A stretch of DNA of 64,000 bases, from contig NZ_WJXB01000002.1 of assembly GCF_009664975.1 (NCBI RefSeq), forward strand, positions 372,001 through 436,000. Reading direction: 5' to 3'. A program made the translations under genes and the position numbers. Source of the stretch: Paenibacillus monticola (GTDB taxonomy: Bacteria; Bacillota; Bacilli; Paenibacillales; Paenibacillaceae). Positions 8,257 to 17,085 of the stretch are shown one piece after another (within the stretch, counting starts at the first letter, position 1; each line of letters begins with the position of its first letter). The notes under the pieces are model-generated. The model made no database searches. It saw nothing but the letters and a program-made list of their open reading frames with translations, and was not told the origin of the DNA.

Positions 8257-8306
8257 CAGCCTTTCATATCAAGAGAAATCTTACAGATATGACTCAAGTG
8301 TCCGGC

Positions 8307-8936
8307 TTAGCTTAACACCCCTACTGCTCTCAACCAGGCATCCGCAATGAGCGCATGTCCAGCAGGTGAAGGATGTACACCATCCGGTGCCCAGTACGCA
8401 GACTCAGCCTTTGCGGACGCCGCCGCAAACAGACCATCAAGCGGTACAAGCAGCGCACCATATTCACGTGCCAGCTCACGCACAATGTGGATCTTAGGAT
8501 CCAGATCCTGACGCCAGCTTTTACGGTCTTCTGGAACAGGCAATACGAAGGGCTCAATAAGCACCAGCTTAGCATCCAGAGCTGTCTTGGTACGCTCTAT
8601 TAGATCACGGTAGGCTGCTTCAAATTGCGCTGGCGTAGTTTCCTCACCTGGGTCAAAGAAGCGCCAAGTGTCATTTATTCCAATGTATATAGACACCCAA
8701 GTCGGTTTCAGCTCAAGGCAATCCTTAGCCCAGCGTCCCTGCAAATCCACCGCACGGTTGCCGCTGATTCCGCGATTTATAAACGTAAGATTCTTCTCGG
8801 GATACAGATGACCCAATCGACCGGCAAGCATCAGTGCATACCCTACGCCAAGCGATGAGGCATCTTCGTAATTCCGTCCCCAATCTGTGATGCTGTCGCC
8901 CTGAAACAAGACGACGTCGTTTTGTTTAAATCCCAT
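8307..8936 (-). CDS. SGNH/GDSL-type hydrolase
   Basis: A 209-residue esterase of the SGNH fold. Block I is FQGDSITDWG (nucleophile Ser15), block II has NRGISGNRA (Gly), block III GINDTW (Asn), and block V WAPDGVHPSPAGH (Asp185, His188). The order and spacing match intracellular acetyl-xylan or rhamnogalacturonan acetylesterase-like members. There is no signal peptide. The start is the ATG at 8934-8936, 9 bases after GAGGAGG; an in-frame TTG six codons earlier overlaps that site. In a locus rich in glycanases a sugar-deacetylating role is plausible, but that is inference. Confidence 0.88.
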   Translation of the reverse strand: MGFKQNDVVLFQGDSITDWGRNYEDASSLGVGYALMLAGRLGHLYPEKNLTFINRGISGNRAVDLQGRWAKDCLELKPTWVSIYIGINDTWRFFDPGEETTPAQFEAAYRDLIERTKTALDAKLVLIEPFVLPVPEDRKSWRQDLDPKIHIVRELAREYGALLVPLDGLFAAASAKAESAYWAPDGVHPSPAGHALIADAWLRAVGVLS

Positions 8937-9026
8937 GTGAAGAATCCTCCTCAAGAACTGAATATGTATTTATTTTTCCTCATCCATTATATCAAACTCA
9001 AATTGAAAAACGGACAAACATTTCTT

Positions 9027-9872
9027 CTAATATTGCACGAATTTATTTAGCTTAGCTTCTGTTGTAAGCAAGGCAGTAATAAGATCAGTTCCGTGATGAT
9101 GATGAATTAATCGAAAATAAAGTGCACGCAGGAAATCCTTTGAATTAACCCGTGTTATAACCTGATTCCGTGTTTTGGGCCAGCTTACGCATTGTTCCAA
9201 CTGCCCGAACCAATCAGAAACCGTCTGTTGCGGAAGCCTATCATATTTGATAACTGCATCCACAATGCTGGCGATCCGTTCATCCTCTTCATCGCTGAAT
9301 GAATACCGCCCGTTATACAACATCCCCTGAATAGCTGCTAATACCTTCTGCTGTACCGATGCATCACTCTCCGGGCATTGCACTAATTCTTCAAGTGCAT
9401 CCGCTCCATGGGCTGCAGCGTGTGCCCAGCCTCCGTCTTCCACATATCCGCGCAAATCCTTCTCCTCTTTGTAGTATCGAATCAAGGCCGAAGTCAGGCG
9501 TACAAACCCGCTTTTGTCTATGAACGGTTGCTGTATATGCCGCTGTATAATCAGTGTGACGACCAGTACAGAGAATGTCCTAGTAAATACTGACGCTTCT
9601 CCCTCACTGCCGATATGATAAAACAGATGCTGCTCATCAATCAGCACAGACAACATATCAAGCAGCTCCACTTCGGTAAACAATCTTCTCACGCTGATCC
9701 ATTCATAGAAGGTCGGATATATCAGCTCGTCCCGCAATTCCGTTTGAGGGTCCCCAATATATTGCAGCATCAATGTAATGTAGTCCCACAATTCTTCACC
9801 TTCTCCAAGCAGGTATTGATTATCTTCGATTCGTTGCAGGTCAATCCGTAATTTCTCTCTTATGTCGCTCAA
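9027..9872 (-). CDS. DUF2785 domain protein
   Basis: A helical, acidic cytosolic protein of about 281 residues. The segment GGWAHAAAHGADALEELVQCP near residue 150 and the following ALYFRLIHHHHG region are the recognisable DUF2785 signatures. Function of the family is unknown. The start is chosen as TTG at 9870-9872, 8 bases after AAGGAG; the GTG three codons earlier lies too close to that site. It is transcribed divergently from the nitroreductase gene. Confidence 0.75.
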   Translation of the reverse strand: MSDIREKLRIDLQRIEDNQYLLGEGEELWDYITLMLQYIGDPQTELRDELIYPTFYEWISVRRLFTEVELLDMLSVLIDEQHLFYHIGSEGEASVFTRTFSVLVVTLIIQRHIQQPFIDKSGFVRLTSALIRYYKEEKDLRGYVEDGGWAHAAAHGADALEELVQCPESDASVQQKVLAAIQGMLYNGRYSFSDEEDERIASIVDAVIKYDRLPQQTVSDWFGQLEQCVSWPKTRNQVITRVNSKDFLRALYFRLIHHHHGTDLITALLTTEAKLNKFVQY

Positions 9873-9975
9873 AATCGCCACTCCTTCAGCATTGTCCTTT
9901 ACTTAATCAAATGGGTGAAATCCTAATATTTAACATCATTTCACACTAAAAGTTAAAAAAAAATGTGTTTGATCA

Positions 9976-10036
9976 TTGACGACCCATATTAGCTGTGTTA
10001 TGTTGAGTAAGTAACAAATAGTAAGTTTATTTACTA
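9976..10036 (+). promoter_or_regulatory. Nitroreductase promoter with 18-bp palindrome
   Basis: A -35 TTGACG (9976-9981) and -10 TATGTT (9999-10004) are 17 bp apart. Just downstream, 10019-10036 is an inverted repeat TAGTAA-N6-TTACTA covering the likely start of transcription. Such a site suits a repressor of the HxlR/MarR type; in B. subtilis the similar nitroreductase gene yodC is under YodB. The match to that known box is not exact, so the regulator is inference. Confidence 0.5.
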
Positions 10037-10087
10037 ATATCAGTTGTTGATTATTGTTAACCAAAATAGATTATGGAGGCATACCTT

Positions 10088-10705
10088 ATGAGTACTTTTT
10101 CAGAGTTGGTTCAATCCCGCAGATCGGCTAATAATTTTGTGGAGGGTGTCAAAATTCCTCATAGTGAGCTGGAAGAGATGTTCTCTTACGCCCGGCTTGC
10201 ACCATCGGCATATAATCTGCAGCATGCGCATTACATGGTGATCACCGATGATACTTTGAAAGAAAAAATTCGCGAAGGTGCCTACGGACAATATAAAATC
10301 CATTCGGCCTCCGCTGTCATTGTAGTCCTCGGAGACAAACATGCCTATCTGCAAGCTCCAGAAATTTATAATGGGCTTAAATTGCTGGGAGCGATGACCC
10401 CTGAGCAATACGACGGAGTTATCGAATCCATTAATGGCGCCTACATAGGAAATGACGCCTTCCAGCGCGATGAAGCTATCCGAAATGCCTCCCTGTCAGC
10501 CATGCAGTTCATGCTGATTGCCAAAGATAAAGGTTGGGATACTTGTCCTATGATCGGCTTCAACGCCGAAGCAATCAGTGCTAGCTTGAACCTGCCGGAT
10601 AATATGGTTCCCGTTATGTTGATCACGATCGGCAAAGACAACCAGCAAAAGGTCAGACCACGTGGTTACCGCAAGCCGGTTAATGAATTTGTTGAATTTT
10701 TCTAA
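10088..10705 (+). CDS. NAD(P)H nitroreductase (YodC-like)
   Basis: A 205-residue FMN-dependent nitroreductase. SRRSANNF near the N-terminus binds the FMN phosphate, LAPSAYNLQHAHYMVI is the conserved active-site region, and the C-terminal VRPRGYRKPVNEFVEF carries the second phosphate contact. It resembles B. subtilis YodC in length and motifs. Such enzymes reduce nitroaromatics and quinones. The ATG at 10088 has GGAGG 8 bases upstream. A promoter and palindrome (9976-10036) precede it and a strong terminator follows, so it is monocistronic. Confidence 0.9.
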   Translation: MSTFSELVQSRRSANNFVEGVKIPHSELEEMFSYARLAPSAYNLQHAHYMVITDDTLKEKIREGAYGQYKIHSASAVIVVLGDKHAYLQAPEIYNGLKLLGAMTPEQYDGVIESINGAYIGNDAFQRDEAIRNASLSAMQFMLIAKDKGWDTCPMIGFNAEAISASLNLPDNMVPVMLITIGKDNQQKVRPRGYRKPVNEFVEFF

Positions 10706-10722
10706 GTTAAATTAAATACAGC

Positions 10723-10764
10723 AAAGCGGTCCTCCCGGAATGATTTCCGAAAGGACCGCTTTTT
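10723..10764. terminator. Bidirectional intrinsic terminator
   Basis: Perfect 11-bp stem (AAAGCGGTCCT with its complement) around an 18-base loop, with T-runs on both strands. It separates the convergent nitroreductase and alpha-galactosidase genes. Confidence 0.85.
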
Positions 10765-10781
10765 AGGTTCAGGCTGATTAA

Positions 10782-12995
10782 TTATAATTTTGCTGCTGCT
10801 CCATCTGAGACTTTTTTGAAGCGCCATAGAATACTTTGGAAGTCTCCATGCAGGTCAGGCAGCGGTAATCCAGCATACATCAGATGATCTCCACCATATA
10901 TGCCGCCTCCTTCAATCCACTCATAATCCGCTTCCGGATCAAGACCTTTCAGACGCAGGTGATACAAGGAATCATTCGGTTCAGCCAGGACCCGTGCATA
11001 AACCACAACGGCTTCCGATTTATCTTCCGCAACTATTAACCAAGCTGTCTCATTGCCTTCAAAAGGACTACGCAGTCTGTATTGTTCTCCGAACTGCACA
11101 AGTGTACGGAGCTCTTTGTATAGAGCTACCTGCTCCTTCACGGTTTCCTTCTCTGCATCTGAAAACTTCGTTAAATCCAGCTCGTAGCCAAAATTGCCGG
11201 ACATAGCGACATGCCCACGCAGCTCTAATGAAGTATTGCGGTGTACCTGATGATTTGGCACAGCCGAGACATGACTACCCATTGAACTGAGCGGATATAC
11301 AATGCTGGTTCCGTACTGGATTTTGAGTCTGCTGATCGCATCCGTGTTATCACTTGTCCAAGTCTGGGGCATGTAATAGAGCATACCTGGATCGAAGCGG
11401 CCGCCGCCGCCGGAGCAACTCTCGAAGAGTACGTTCGGGAACTCTGAGGTTATCCGTTCAAGTACACCGTAAAGGCCCAGAATATAGCGGTGCGCCGTTT
11501 CCCGTTGTCTCTCGGCAGGCAACAACGCGGAACCAATTTCGGTCATATTGCGGTTCATATCCCATTTCACATAGGAAATCGGCGCACTGCGCAAGACATC
11601 AGCAATCCGGTCACCGATCGCCTGACACACATCTGCGCGCGAGAAATCAAGCACAAGCTGCATCCGCGCCTCAGTTCTGCGGCGGCCTGGCACATGTAGA
11701 CACCAATCCGGATGCTGGCGGTACAGCTCACTGTCCGGCGAGATCATTTCCGGTTCGAACCAGAGCCCAAATTGCATATCCAGCTCATTGACCCGCCGGG
11801 CCAGATCCTCAAGCCCTGCTGGCAGTTTCTTAGCGTCTACGAACCAATCTCCCAGTGAACTGCGGTCATCGTCACGATGTCCAAACCAGCCATCATCCAA
11901 TACAAACAATTCCATGCCCAGCTCGCTGCCGGCACGGGCAATATCCTCAATCTTCTCTGCATTGAAGTCGAAATAGGTGGCTTCCCAGTTATTCACCAAT
12001 ACCGGTCGTGTCTGGTCGCGGAAGCTGCCACGGCACAAGCGGGTACGGTATAACTTATGATAAGTTCTTGACATCGCGCCGATCCCCGCGGCCGAGAAGA
12101 CCATTACGGCTTCAGGAGTCTGAAACGACTGGCCCGCTTCCAGCAGCCAGTTGAAATCAAAGGGATTGATACCGATGGACAAGCGTGCTGTCTTATACGG
12201 CTCTACCTCAACTTGAGCGGAGAATCCACCGCTATATACCAAGCTGACGCCATACACATCTCCATGATCCTCATCCGCACCCTTGGAGAGTAAAGCAATA
12301 AAGGGATTCTGCGCATGGCTGCTAGAACCTCTGCGGCTTTCCACACCCTGCATGCCAGAAGCCAGCGCTCTACGCTCTACATATCGTTCCCGCGCCCATG
12401 AGCCGGACAAGTGGAGCAGATCGTAATTGGAGTCACGGAAATCCACACTCATACTAAGCCCACGCAACAGCTTCAGAGAGTTTATTCCTTCATTTACAAA
12501 ACGAACCGAGCGGGTAATGGCGTTCAATTCCCCGAACACGGTGTAGCTTAAAATAATCCGTAGCCCAGCAACAGTATCTAGCAGTTCTAACTCCAGTGTC
12601 TCAGCTTCGTCCTCATGCTCGGTATAGGTAGCCGGCAATCCTTCCAAAGATGGCTTGCCTTTATAAATCCGGTGCTTGTCATAAATAGCCTCTGAGGCCG
12701 TCGTGCCGTTCTCCGCCTGAATCTGATAGGCGGGATGCCGAAAATCCCCTACGCCATAAGCCGGATATTCCTGCGCTAAAGTATCATAGGAAAGTGTCAT
12801 ATCCTCGGGAAACGGACTTGGCGAGAAGGAGCATCTTTCGGCCCGCTGCAGGATGGTGGACAATCCCCCGGAGCGAATTTTCCTACCCCAATATACATGA
12901 GCAGGAATGCCTGTATGGAGCAGTTGAATAATATAGCTGGTTTCTTTACTTTGCAGATGAAAGATCCGTTCCTTCGTATCATAGAAAATACTCAT
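10782..12995 (-). CDS. Alpha-galactosidase, glycoside hydrolase family 36
   Basis: A 737-residue cytosolic enzyme that removes terminal alpha-galactose from melibiose, raffinose and galactomannan fragments. The N-terminal beta-sandwich is followed by a TIM barrel with LFVLDDGWFG, the nucleophile Asp479 in YVKWDMNRNM, and the acid/base Asp549 in TSDNTDA; SCSGGGGRFDPG lies between them. These positions match those reported for Geobacillus AgaA/AgaB (478 and 548) within one residue. No signal peptide. The start ATG (12993-12995) has GGAGG 5 bases upstream. A promoter with a partial cre site lies at 13058-13086. No transporter is adjacent; import probably relies on other loci. Confidence 0.93.
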   Translation of the reverse strand: MSIFYDTKERIFHLQSKETSYIIQLLHTGIPAHVYWGRKIRSGGLSTILQRAERCSFSPSPFPEDMTLSYDTLAQEYPAYGVGDFRHPAYQIQAENGTTASEAIYDKHRIYKGKPSLEGLPATYTEHEDEAETLELELLDTVAGLRIILSYTVFGELNAITRSVRFVNEGINSLKLLRGLSMSVDFRDSNYDLLHLSGSWARERYVERRALASGMQGVESRRGSSSHAQNPFIALLSKGADEDHGDVYGVSLVYSGGFSAQVEVEPYKTARLSIGINPFDFNWLLEAGQSFQTPEAVMVFSAAGIGAMSRTYHKLYRTRLCRGSFRDQTRPVLVNNWEATYFDFNAEKIEDIARAGSELGMELFVLDDGWFGHRDDDRSSLGDWFVDAKKLPAGLEDLARRVNELDMQFGLWFEPEMISPDSELYRQHPDWCLHVPGRRRTEARMQLVLDFSRADVCQAIGDRIADVLRSAPISYVKWDMNRNMTEIGSALLPAERQRETAHRYILGLYGVLERITSEFPNVLFESCSGGGGRFDPGMLYYMPQTWTSDNTDAISRLKIQYGTSIVYPLSSMGSHVSAVPNHQVHRNTSLELRGHVAMSGNFGYELDLTKFSDAEKETVKEQVALYKELRTLVQFGEQYRLRSPFEGNETAWLIVAEDKSEAVVVYARVLAEPNDSLYHLRLKGLDPEADYEWIEGGGIYGGDHLMYAGLPLPDLHGDFQSILWRFKKVSDGAAAKL

Positions 12996-13057
12996 GATTG
13001 CCTCCATGTGAATTCAATTATTTGATAGGGTACCATACATGCTATTTAATCATACTC

Positions 13058-13086
13058 ATTATATATGGTAAACGCTTTATTTTCAC
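13058..13086 (-). promoter_or_regulatory. Alpha-galactosidase promoter with partial cre site
   Basis: On the minus strand GTGAAA (13081-13086) and TATAAT (13058-13063) are 17 bp apart. Between them AAAGCGTTTACC matches the core and right half of the CcpA operator (AAGCGTTTAC), but the left TG is missing. Repression by glucose is inferred. Confidence 0.5.
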
Positions 13087-13093
13087 GTCAGCT

Positions 13094-13726
13094 TCATTTA
13101 GCATAGTTCAGAAGTGCTATCGCTGCCCGTTCCCGCCGCTCCGAGTCTTCACTGTGAAGTGCCTTTTTCAAGATATCCAGCGCTTCGGCGAGCGTCCCTT
13201 CATCCACCTGAACATGGCCTTTTTCCGTTAGTTGGGTGGCCTCTGGGGCCGCTCCAGCCGTAATCCACAGATCCAGTCGCGCACTTGGCAGTGGTCCTTT
13301 GTACTGTGAAATCGGCTCGCTTTCTGTGAGCCATTTCTGGACTCCGGCATGTAGCACGGAATGAGGAAGGCTCTTTAACCAGGTAACACCCCGCCGATGA
13401 CATTTGCCATCCTCCGGAGTATCATATACTTCATAGTAGAAATAATCGCCAAGGTCTCCCAGATGTACCCAATCGCCATCAGCAACCAGCACATAATCCC
13501 CGTCTTGCATGGTATGTATGAAACAGTGAATAGCCGCAAGCGATGCACTCATCTCTTCTTCGCTATATTGATAAGTCTGCTCTAGCTTATTCTGGAGTTC
13601 ATCGGCACTAATATTCGTTAAATCACCAATCCCCGGCCAACCTATACATACAAAATTATCATTCAGAAACTCACGCTTACGTTCAATTCCATGAGGATTA
13701 GTTGTCATCTGGAATAGGTTCATCAT
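13094..13726 (-). CDS. PUA/EVE-like reader domain protein
   Basis: A 210-residue soluble protein. Residues about 15-120 follow the pattern of the PUA-like domain found at the N-terminus of Mrr/McrB-type modification-dependent nucleases: FVCIGWPGIGDL, then IHCFIHTMQDGDYVLVADG, VHLGDLGDYFYYE and CHRRGVTWL. In those enzymes the domain recognises modified bases. Here no nuclease or NTPase motif follows; the C-terminus (EALDILKKALHSEDSERRER) looks like a single HEAT-type hairpin. The family assignment is by pattern, not by search. Its ATG directly follows the TAA of the two-TM gene upstream, so the two are translated from one message. Confidence 0.6.
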   Translation of the reverse strand: MMNLFQMTTNPHGIERKREFLNDNFVCIGWPGIGDLTNISADELQNKLEQTYQYSEEEMSASLAAIHCFIHTMQDGDYVLVADGDWVHLGDLGDYFYYEVYDTPEDGKCHRRGVTWLKSLPHSVLHAGVQKWLTESEPISQYKGPLPSARLDLWITAGAAPEATQLTEKGHVQVDEGTLAEALDILKKALHSEDSERRERAAIALLNYAK

Positions 13727-13939
13727 TTATTCCTCCATATCGTTGCCGTGCTTCAAACGGTATTTCTGAATTTCTCGAATAACTAACCCCACAATCATTA
13801 TACAAATGCCAACTATAGTCATAGTTCTGCCAAAGTGCAACATTCCCATCTTTACAAATTCACTTTTGATCTGAATAATCTGACCCGTTATCATTATTGC
13901 CAACCCTATGTAAGGCAGAACATAATTTCTCTTTCGCAT
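13727..13939 (-). CDS. Small two-TM membrane protein
   Basis: A 70-residue protein with two hydrophobic helices (YIGLAIMITGQIIQI and MTIVGICIMIVGLVIREI) and a charged tail, MRKRNY at the start. The ATG follows ATGGAGGGCC. Its stop codon touches the start of the reader-domain gene. I do not recognise the family. Confidence 0.65.
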   Translation of the reverse strand: MRKRNYVLPYIGLAIMITGQIIQIKSEFVKMGMLHFGRTMTIVGICIMIVGLVIREIQKYRLKHGNDMEE

Positions 13940-14630
13940 AGTGGCCCTCCATCTTTTTATCCTCGATTATGTATATAAGTTATATATTTCTATATTCAGG
14001 CGAGATCACCTCTCCAGCAAATGAAAAACAAAGGAAGAGACCGCATTAAAGCGCTTTCAAGAGCGATGTATTGAATATATACCCTAGTTTAAACTATTTG
14101 CGTTTTTACTAATCTGCAGAATGGAAGTATAGTTTAACTATCAACTCGAGGAAAAACATTCTACTAGAAGGAAAACTTAGCGGAAAGGTAAAATCTATTC
14201 GAAAAGCAATCTTTAGTAGACGTAGCCTCTGAGATTGATACTATATCTTTTATCCTAACGGTAAAGATTTCAAATTCATCTCTAGAACGAAATGGTATGA
14301 GCTTCTTACAGCTTAAATGATGAATAATCAATCCTATTCGGTACAAGAGCATGGAATTGAGAAGATTTATCGAACAGGATAGGCCAAAAGTTGCCGCCTC
14401 GGACGATTTCTATCGAATGAGAACAAAGGATAGGATAAGGAGTCTGAGAAGAACATGGGTATAGTAATTACAACGTAAACCCCTACTATTGATGAACTAT
14501 CAATAATAGGGGTTTTGCGTATGTCCTGATGTTTTCTTTTTTTATCAAAGTATAAGTGTCCAAAGAACAAAGTATTAGACTGCCGCTATGCTGTTGAACT
14601 AACATTATCTGTTAGCGTTATCAAGTGTGG
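13940..14630. other. Gene-poor 690-bp interval with one strong hairpin
   Basis: No frame here has a ribosome site and a recognisable product. The interval is AT-rich, in keeping with decayed DNA. Two structures stand out. A 17-bp stem with one mismatch lies at 14477-14516 (AAACCCCTA...TAGGGGTTTT), shaped like a terminator but with no gene leading into it. A near-perfect palindromic cre-like sequence, TTAAAGCGCTTTCAA, lies at 14046-14060, about 110 bp before the two-TM gene. Confidence 0.6.
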
Positions 14631-14977
14631 CTAACGGTACATTTGAACAAACCACATATTAAAACCATGCTTTTCGTAAACCAATGATTTTCTGCCACTG
14701 TTTGCTCGCGGAATACACTATTGAACGATTAATAGATTTTCTTTCAGCAGTTTGGAGCAATTTATCAACCATTAAATGTCCGCTATTGTCGCTCCGATGA
14801 TCGGGATGAACATACACTTCATCGCTTTCATGAACTGTTCCTATGATATATCCTACTACCACTGAGTCAGTTTCTGCGATCTAGAAATAATCCCCGATAT
14901 TTGTAAAGCGTTCCTGATAACCCCTTTCCTTTTCCCAACGACTAATAGTTCTCAGAGGGGTGGATTCGTCTCTCTTT
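14631..14977 (-). pseudogene. GNAT acetyltransferase pseudogene
   Basis: Joining frames gives a recognisable GNAT C-terminal half. RTISRWEKERGYQERF and TNIGDYF run into an in-frame TAG at 14881-14883, then IAETDSVVVGYIIGTV, DEVYVHPDHRSDNSGHLMVD (the acetyl-CoA-binding motif A region) and IVYSASKQWQKIIG. A frameshift near 14680 leads to VYEKHGFNMWFVQMYR and a TAG at 14631-14633. The N-terminal strands are missing because the WYL regulator gene ends only a few bases upstream. So at least three lesions are visible: N-terminal loss, nonsense mutation and frameshift. Confidence 0.8.
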
Positions 14978-14980
14978 TTG

Positions 14981-15892
14981 TTATCGATAATGGTTGAGTA
15001 TTTCCGCTACATATCGCTGGAACTCTTCCACATATGAGAGGGGCGCTACGATTTTAAGCTCCGTTCCGAAGCCGGATAAATGTCGAAAGCTGATTTGATT
15101 TTGCGGGATATGGATCGTTGCCGACAGCCACTCGGCACTATGAGGCTCGATGCACTTGCTGCCGTACCTCTCAATGAATTGATCTTTGATCGCAGGCGAG
15201 ATCAGCGCCCTTACCTTAGTAAGTTTCGGCCATATTCCTTCTGCGAACCCCTGGTCCGCTGCGTCCGATCTTGGAACATATGACTTCTTGTCCAGTACCA
15301 GATTGTCGATTCTGAACAACTTGAAGGTTCGATACTCCATGCGCGTTAAGCAGAATCCGATTAGATACCAGCTCATCTCGTTAAAATGAAGCTGGTACGG
15401 TTCGACCGTCCGAGCGGTCGGCACGCCATTTTTATCAATGTAGTCAAAGGTCACTTGTACGTGCTGTCTTATCGCTTGTTGACATAAACTCAGGGCCTCC
15501 TGCATCTCATCACGACCGTTCCAGTCATGGAAGGACAGATGAATGGTGTTTTTCAGCACTGTGCCACGAACCATCGATTCGATTTTTTTAATTGTGACTT
15601 CAACCTCCAGGCTTATAAAGATTTGTTCCAGGCCGCTCAGGGCAACCAATATATTTTCCAAGTCGCTGCTGCTTAAAAGTCGTTTATCGATTTTGTATTC
15701 ATCCATAATGGCGTAGCCGCCTTTCGCCCCATGAATTGAATAGATCGGTATATTCGACAAGCACAGCGTCTCCATATCGCGGAGAATGGTTCGTTTAGAT
15801 ACATTGAATAACCGTGAAAACGCCGTGGCCGAGATAATTTCCTTTTGAAGCAGGATCATTACGATTGCTATCATCCGCTCGATTTTCTCCAT
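14981..15892 (-). CDS. HTH and WYL-domain transcriptional regulator (YafY-type)
   Basis: A 303-residue regulator. The N-terminal winged HTH (SATAFSRLFNVSKRTILRDM, about residues 20-40) is of the HTH_11 type. The WYL domain spans about 135-225 and contains VTFDYIDKNGVPTARTVEPY and WYLIGFC. A C-terminal WCX extension follows. WYL domains sense nucleic acid or small ligands. The ATG at 15890-15892 has AGGAG 6 bases upstream; the open frame starts 15 codons earlier. It is divergent from the PhnB-like and YdeI-like genes over a 92-bp gap, which is the usual layout for a local regulator and its targets. Confidence 0.9.
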   Translation of the reverse strand: MEKIERMIAIVMILLQKEIISATAFSRLFNVSKRTILRDMETLCLSNIPIYSIHGAKGGYAIMDEYKIDKRLLSSSDLENILVALSGLEQIFISLEVEVTIKKIESMVRGTVLKNTIHLSFHDWNGRDEMQEALSLCQQAIRQHVQVTFDYIDKNGVPTARTVEPYQLHFNEMSWYLIGFCLTRMEYRTFKLFRIDNLVLDKKSYVPRSDAADQGFAEGIWPKLTKVRALISPAIKDQFIERYGSKCIEPHSAEWLSATIHIPQNQISFRHLSGFGTELKIVAPLSYVEEFQRYVAEILNHYR

Positions 15893-15984
15893 TTTTTTCT
15901 CCTGTCCGCTCCCTATAGGCGACATACTAGCTGTCACCTATTATAGCGTACACTGTTTATATAAACCAAGAGGAGGTTTTAAAC

Positions 15985-16452
15985 ATGCCAGTAATCGCGT
16001 ACTTGAATTTTGACGGAAATGCAGCACAAGCGATCGATTTTTATGCGAAGGTGTTTAATGCAGAAGAAGTAAAGCAAGTGAAATACGGTGATCTCCCGCA
16101 GGATCCGAACTTTCCCTTGCCGGAAAATGAATTAGACATGATCATGGAGTCATCGATCGCGTTTGCCGGCGGAAAGATTATGATATCAGATCTGTTGTCT
16201 GTGATGAAACAAGAGGCGGGCGATCTGGTCAAAGGAAACAATCTGCTTATCAGCATCGCGAACGAAAGCAAACCAGCGCTGGAATCCTACTTTAGTCGCT
16301 TGTCTGTCGGCGGCCACGTGATCGCACCTTTATCCTCAGTGCCTTGGTCTTCATGCTTTGGTATGCTTGTCGATCGATTCGGAATACTCTGGAAGTTTAA
16401 CAGCGATGCGGACAAGTTTCTGGATCGTGTGCTCTTGATGAAGCAGTCGTAA
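15985..16452 (+). CDS. PhnB-like VOC-fold protein
   Basis: A 155-residue protein of the glyoxalase/VOC superfamily, PhnB-like (often named 3-demethylubiquinone-9 methyltransferase domain). YLNFDGNAAQAIDFYAKVF opens the first beta-alpha-beta-beta-beta unit, and a second follows from ALESYFSRLSVGGHVIAPL to FGMLVDRFGILWKF. PhnB-like proteins of this sort bind small ligands; the reaction is unknown. The ATG follows AGGAGG. It is 19 bp upstream of the YdeI-like gene and divergent from the WYL regulator. Confidence 0.88.
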   Translation: MPVIAYLNFDGNAAQAIDFYAKVFNAEEVKQVKYGDLPQDPNFPLPENELDMIMESSIAFAGGKIMISDLLSVMKQEAGDLVKGNNLLISIANESKPALESYFSRLSVGGHVIAPLSSVPWSSCFGMLVDRFGILWKFNSDADKFLDRVLLMKQS

Positions 16453-16471
16453 GAAGGAGCTGCGTCGCCTT

Positions 16472-17047
16472 ATGGAAATCGACAATCTGCTTGACGTAAG
16501 AACCAAAGAAGACTTAAGAGCCTGGCTCAGCGAAAAGGGAAGGACTGAAAGGTCATGCTGGGTGATCATCAGTTTAAAACCGACACCGGGTATCTTGCTA
16601 TATCTGGACGCAGTCGAACAGGCCTTATGCTTTGGCTGGATCGACGGAACGACAAAGAAATATTCTGAGACGGAGTTCGCGCAGAGACTGTCTCCGAGGA
16701 GACCGAAAAGCTCCTGGACCGAATTAAATAAAGAGCGGGCCCGCCGTCTCGAAAGGCTGGGGCTGATGACGGAGGAGGGCAGGAACGTCCTTCCGGATCT
16801 GCATCCGGATTCGTTCAGAATAGATCCGCTCATTGAGCAAAGGCTGAAAGAGGATGCGGTGGTGTACGAGCATTTCACCAAATTCCCGGTCCTGTACCGA
16901 ACCGTCCGAATCGACACGATCCAAAGCTATAAAAAAGATGCCGAATTATTCAACAAACGATTAGATAAGTTCATCAAATTCACCAGACAAAATAAAATGT
17001 ATGGTCAATGGCATGATGATGGACGTTTGTTAGAGGGTTTGAATTGA
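16472..17047 (+). CDS. YdeI/OmpD-associated family protein
   Basis: A 191-residue cytosolic protein. WLSEKGRTERSCWVIISLKP, then DAVEQALCFGWIDGTTKKY and RRPKSSWTELNKERARRL are the typical blocks of the YdeI/OmpD-associated (bacteriocin-protection-like) family. The C-terminal half ends in helices. Biochemical role unknown. It is the second gene of the unit controlled, probably, by the divergent WYL regulator, and is followed by a terminator. Confidence 0.85.
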   Translation: MEIDNLLDVRTKEDLRAWLSEKGRTERSCWVIISLKPTPGILLYLDAVEQALCFGWIDGTTKKYSETEFAQRLSPRRPKSSWTELNKERARRLERLGLMTEEGRNVLPDLHPDSFRIDPLIEQRLKEDAVVYEHFTKFPVLYRTVRIDTIQSYKKDAELFNKRLDKFIKFTRQNKMYGQWHDDGRLLEGLN

Positions 17048-17085
17048 TGATCGGCGTATGTAATTCTCCATTGACGGTAATGATC

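Noticed and set aside
14164-14570. Two short minus-strand frames in the 14-kb gap
   Set aside because: No ribosome sites, no recognisable motifs; composition fits non-coding AT-rich DNA.
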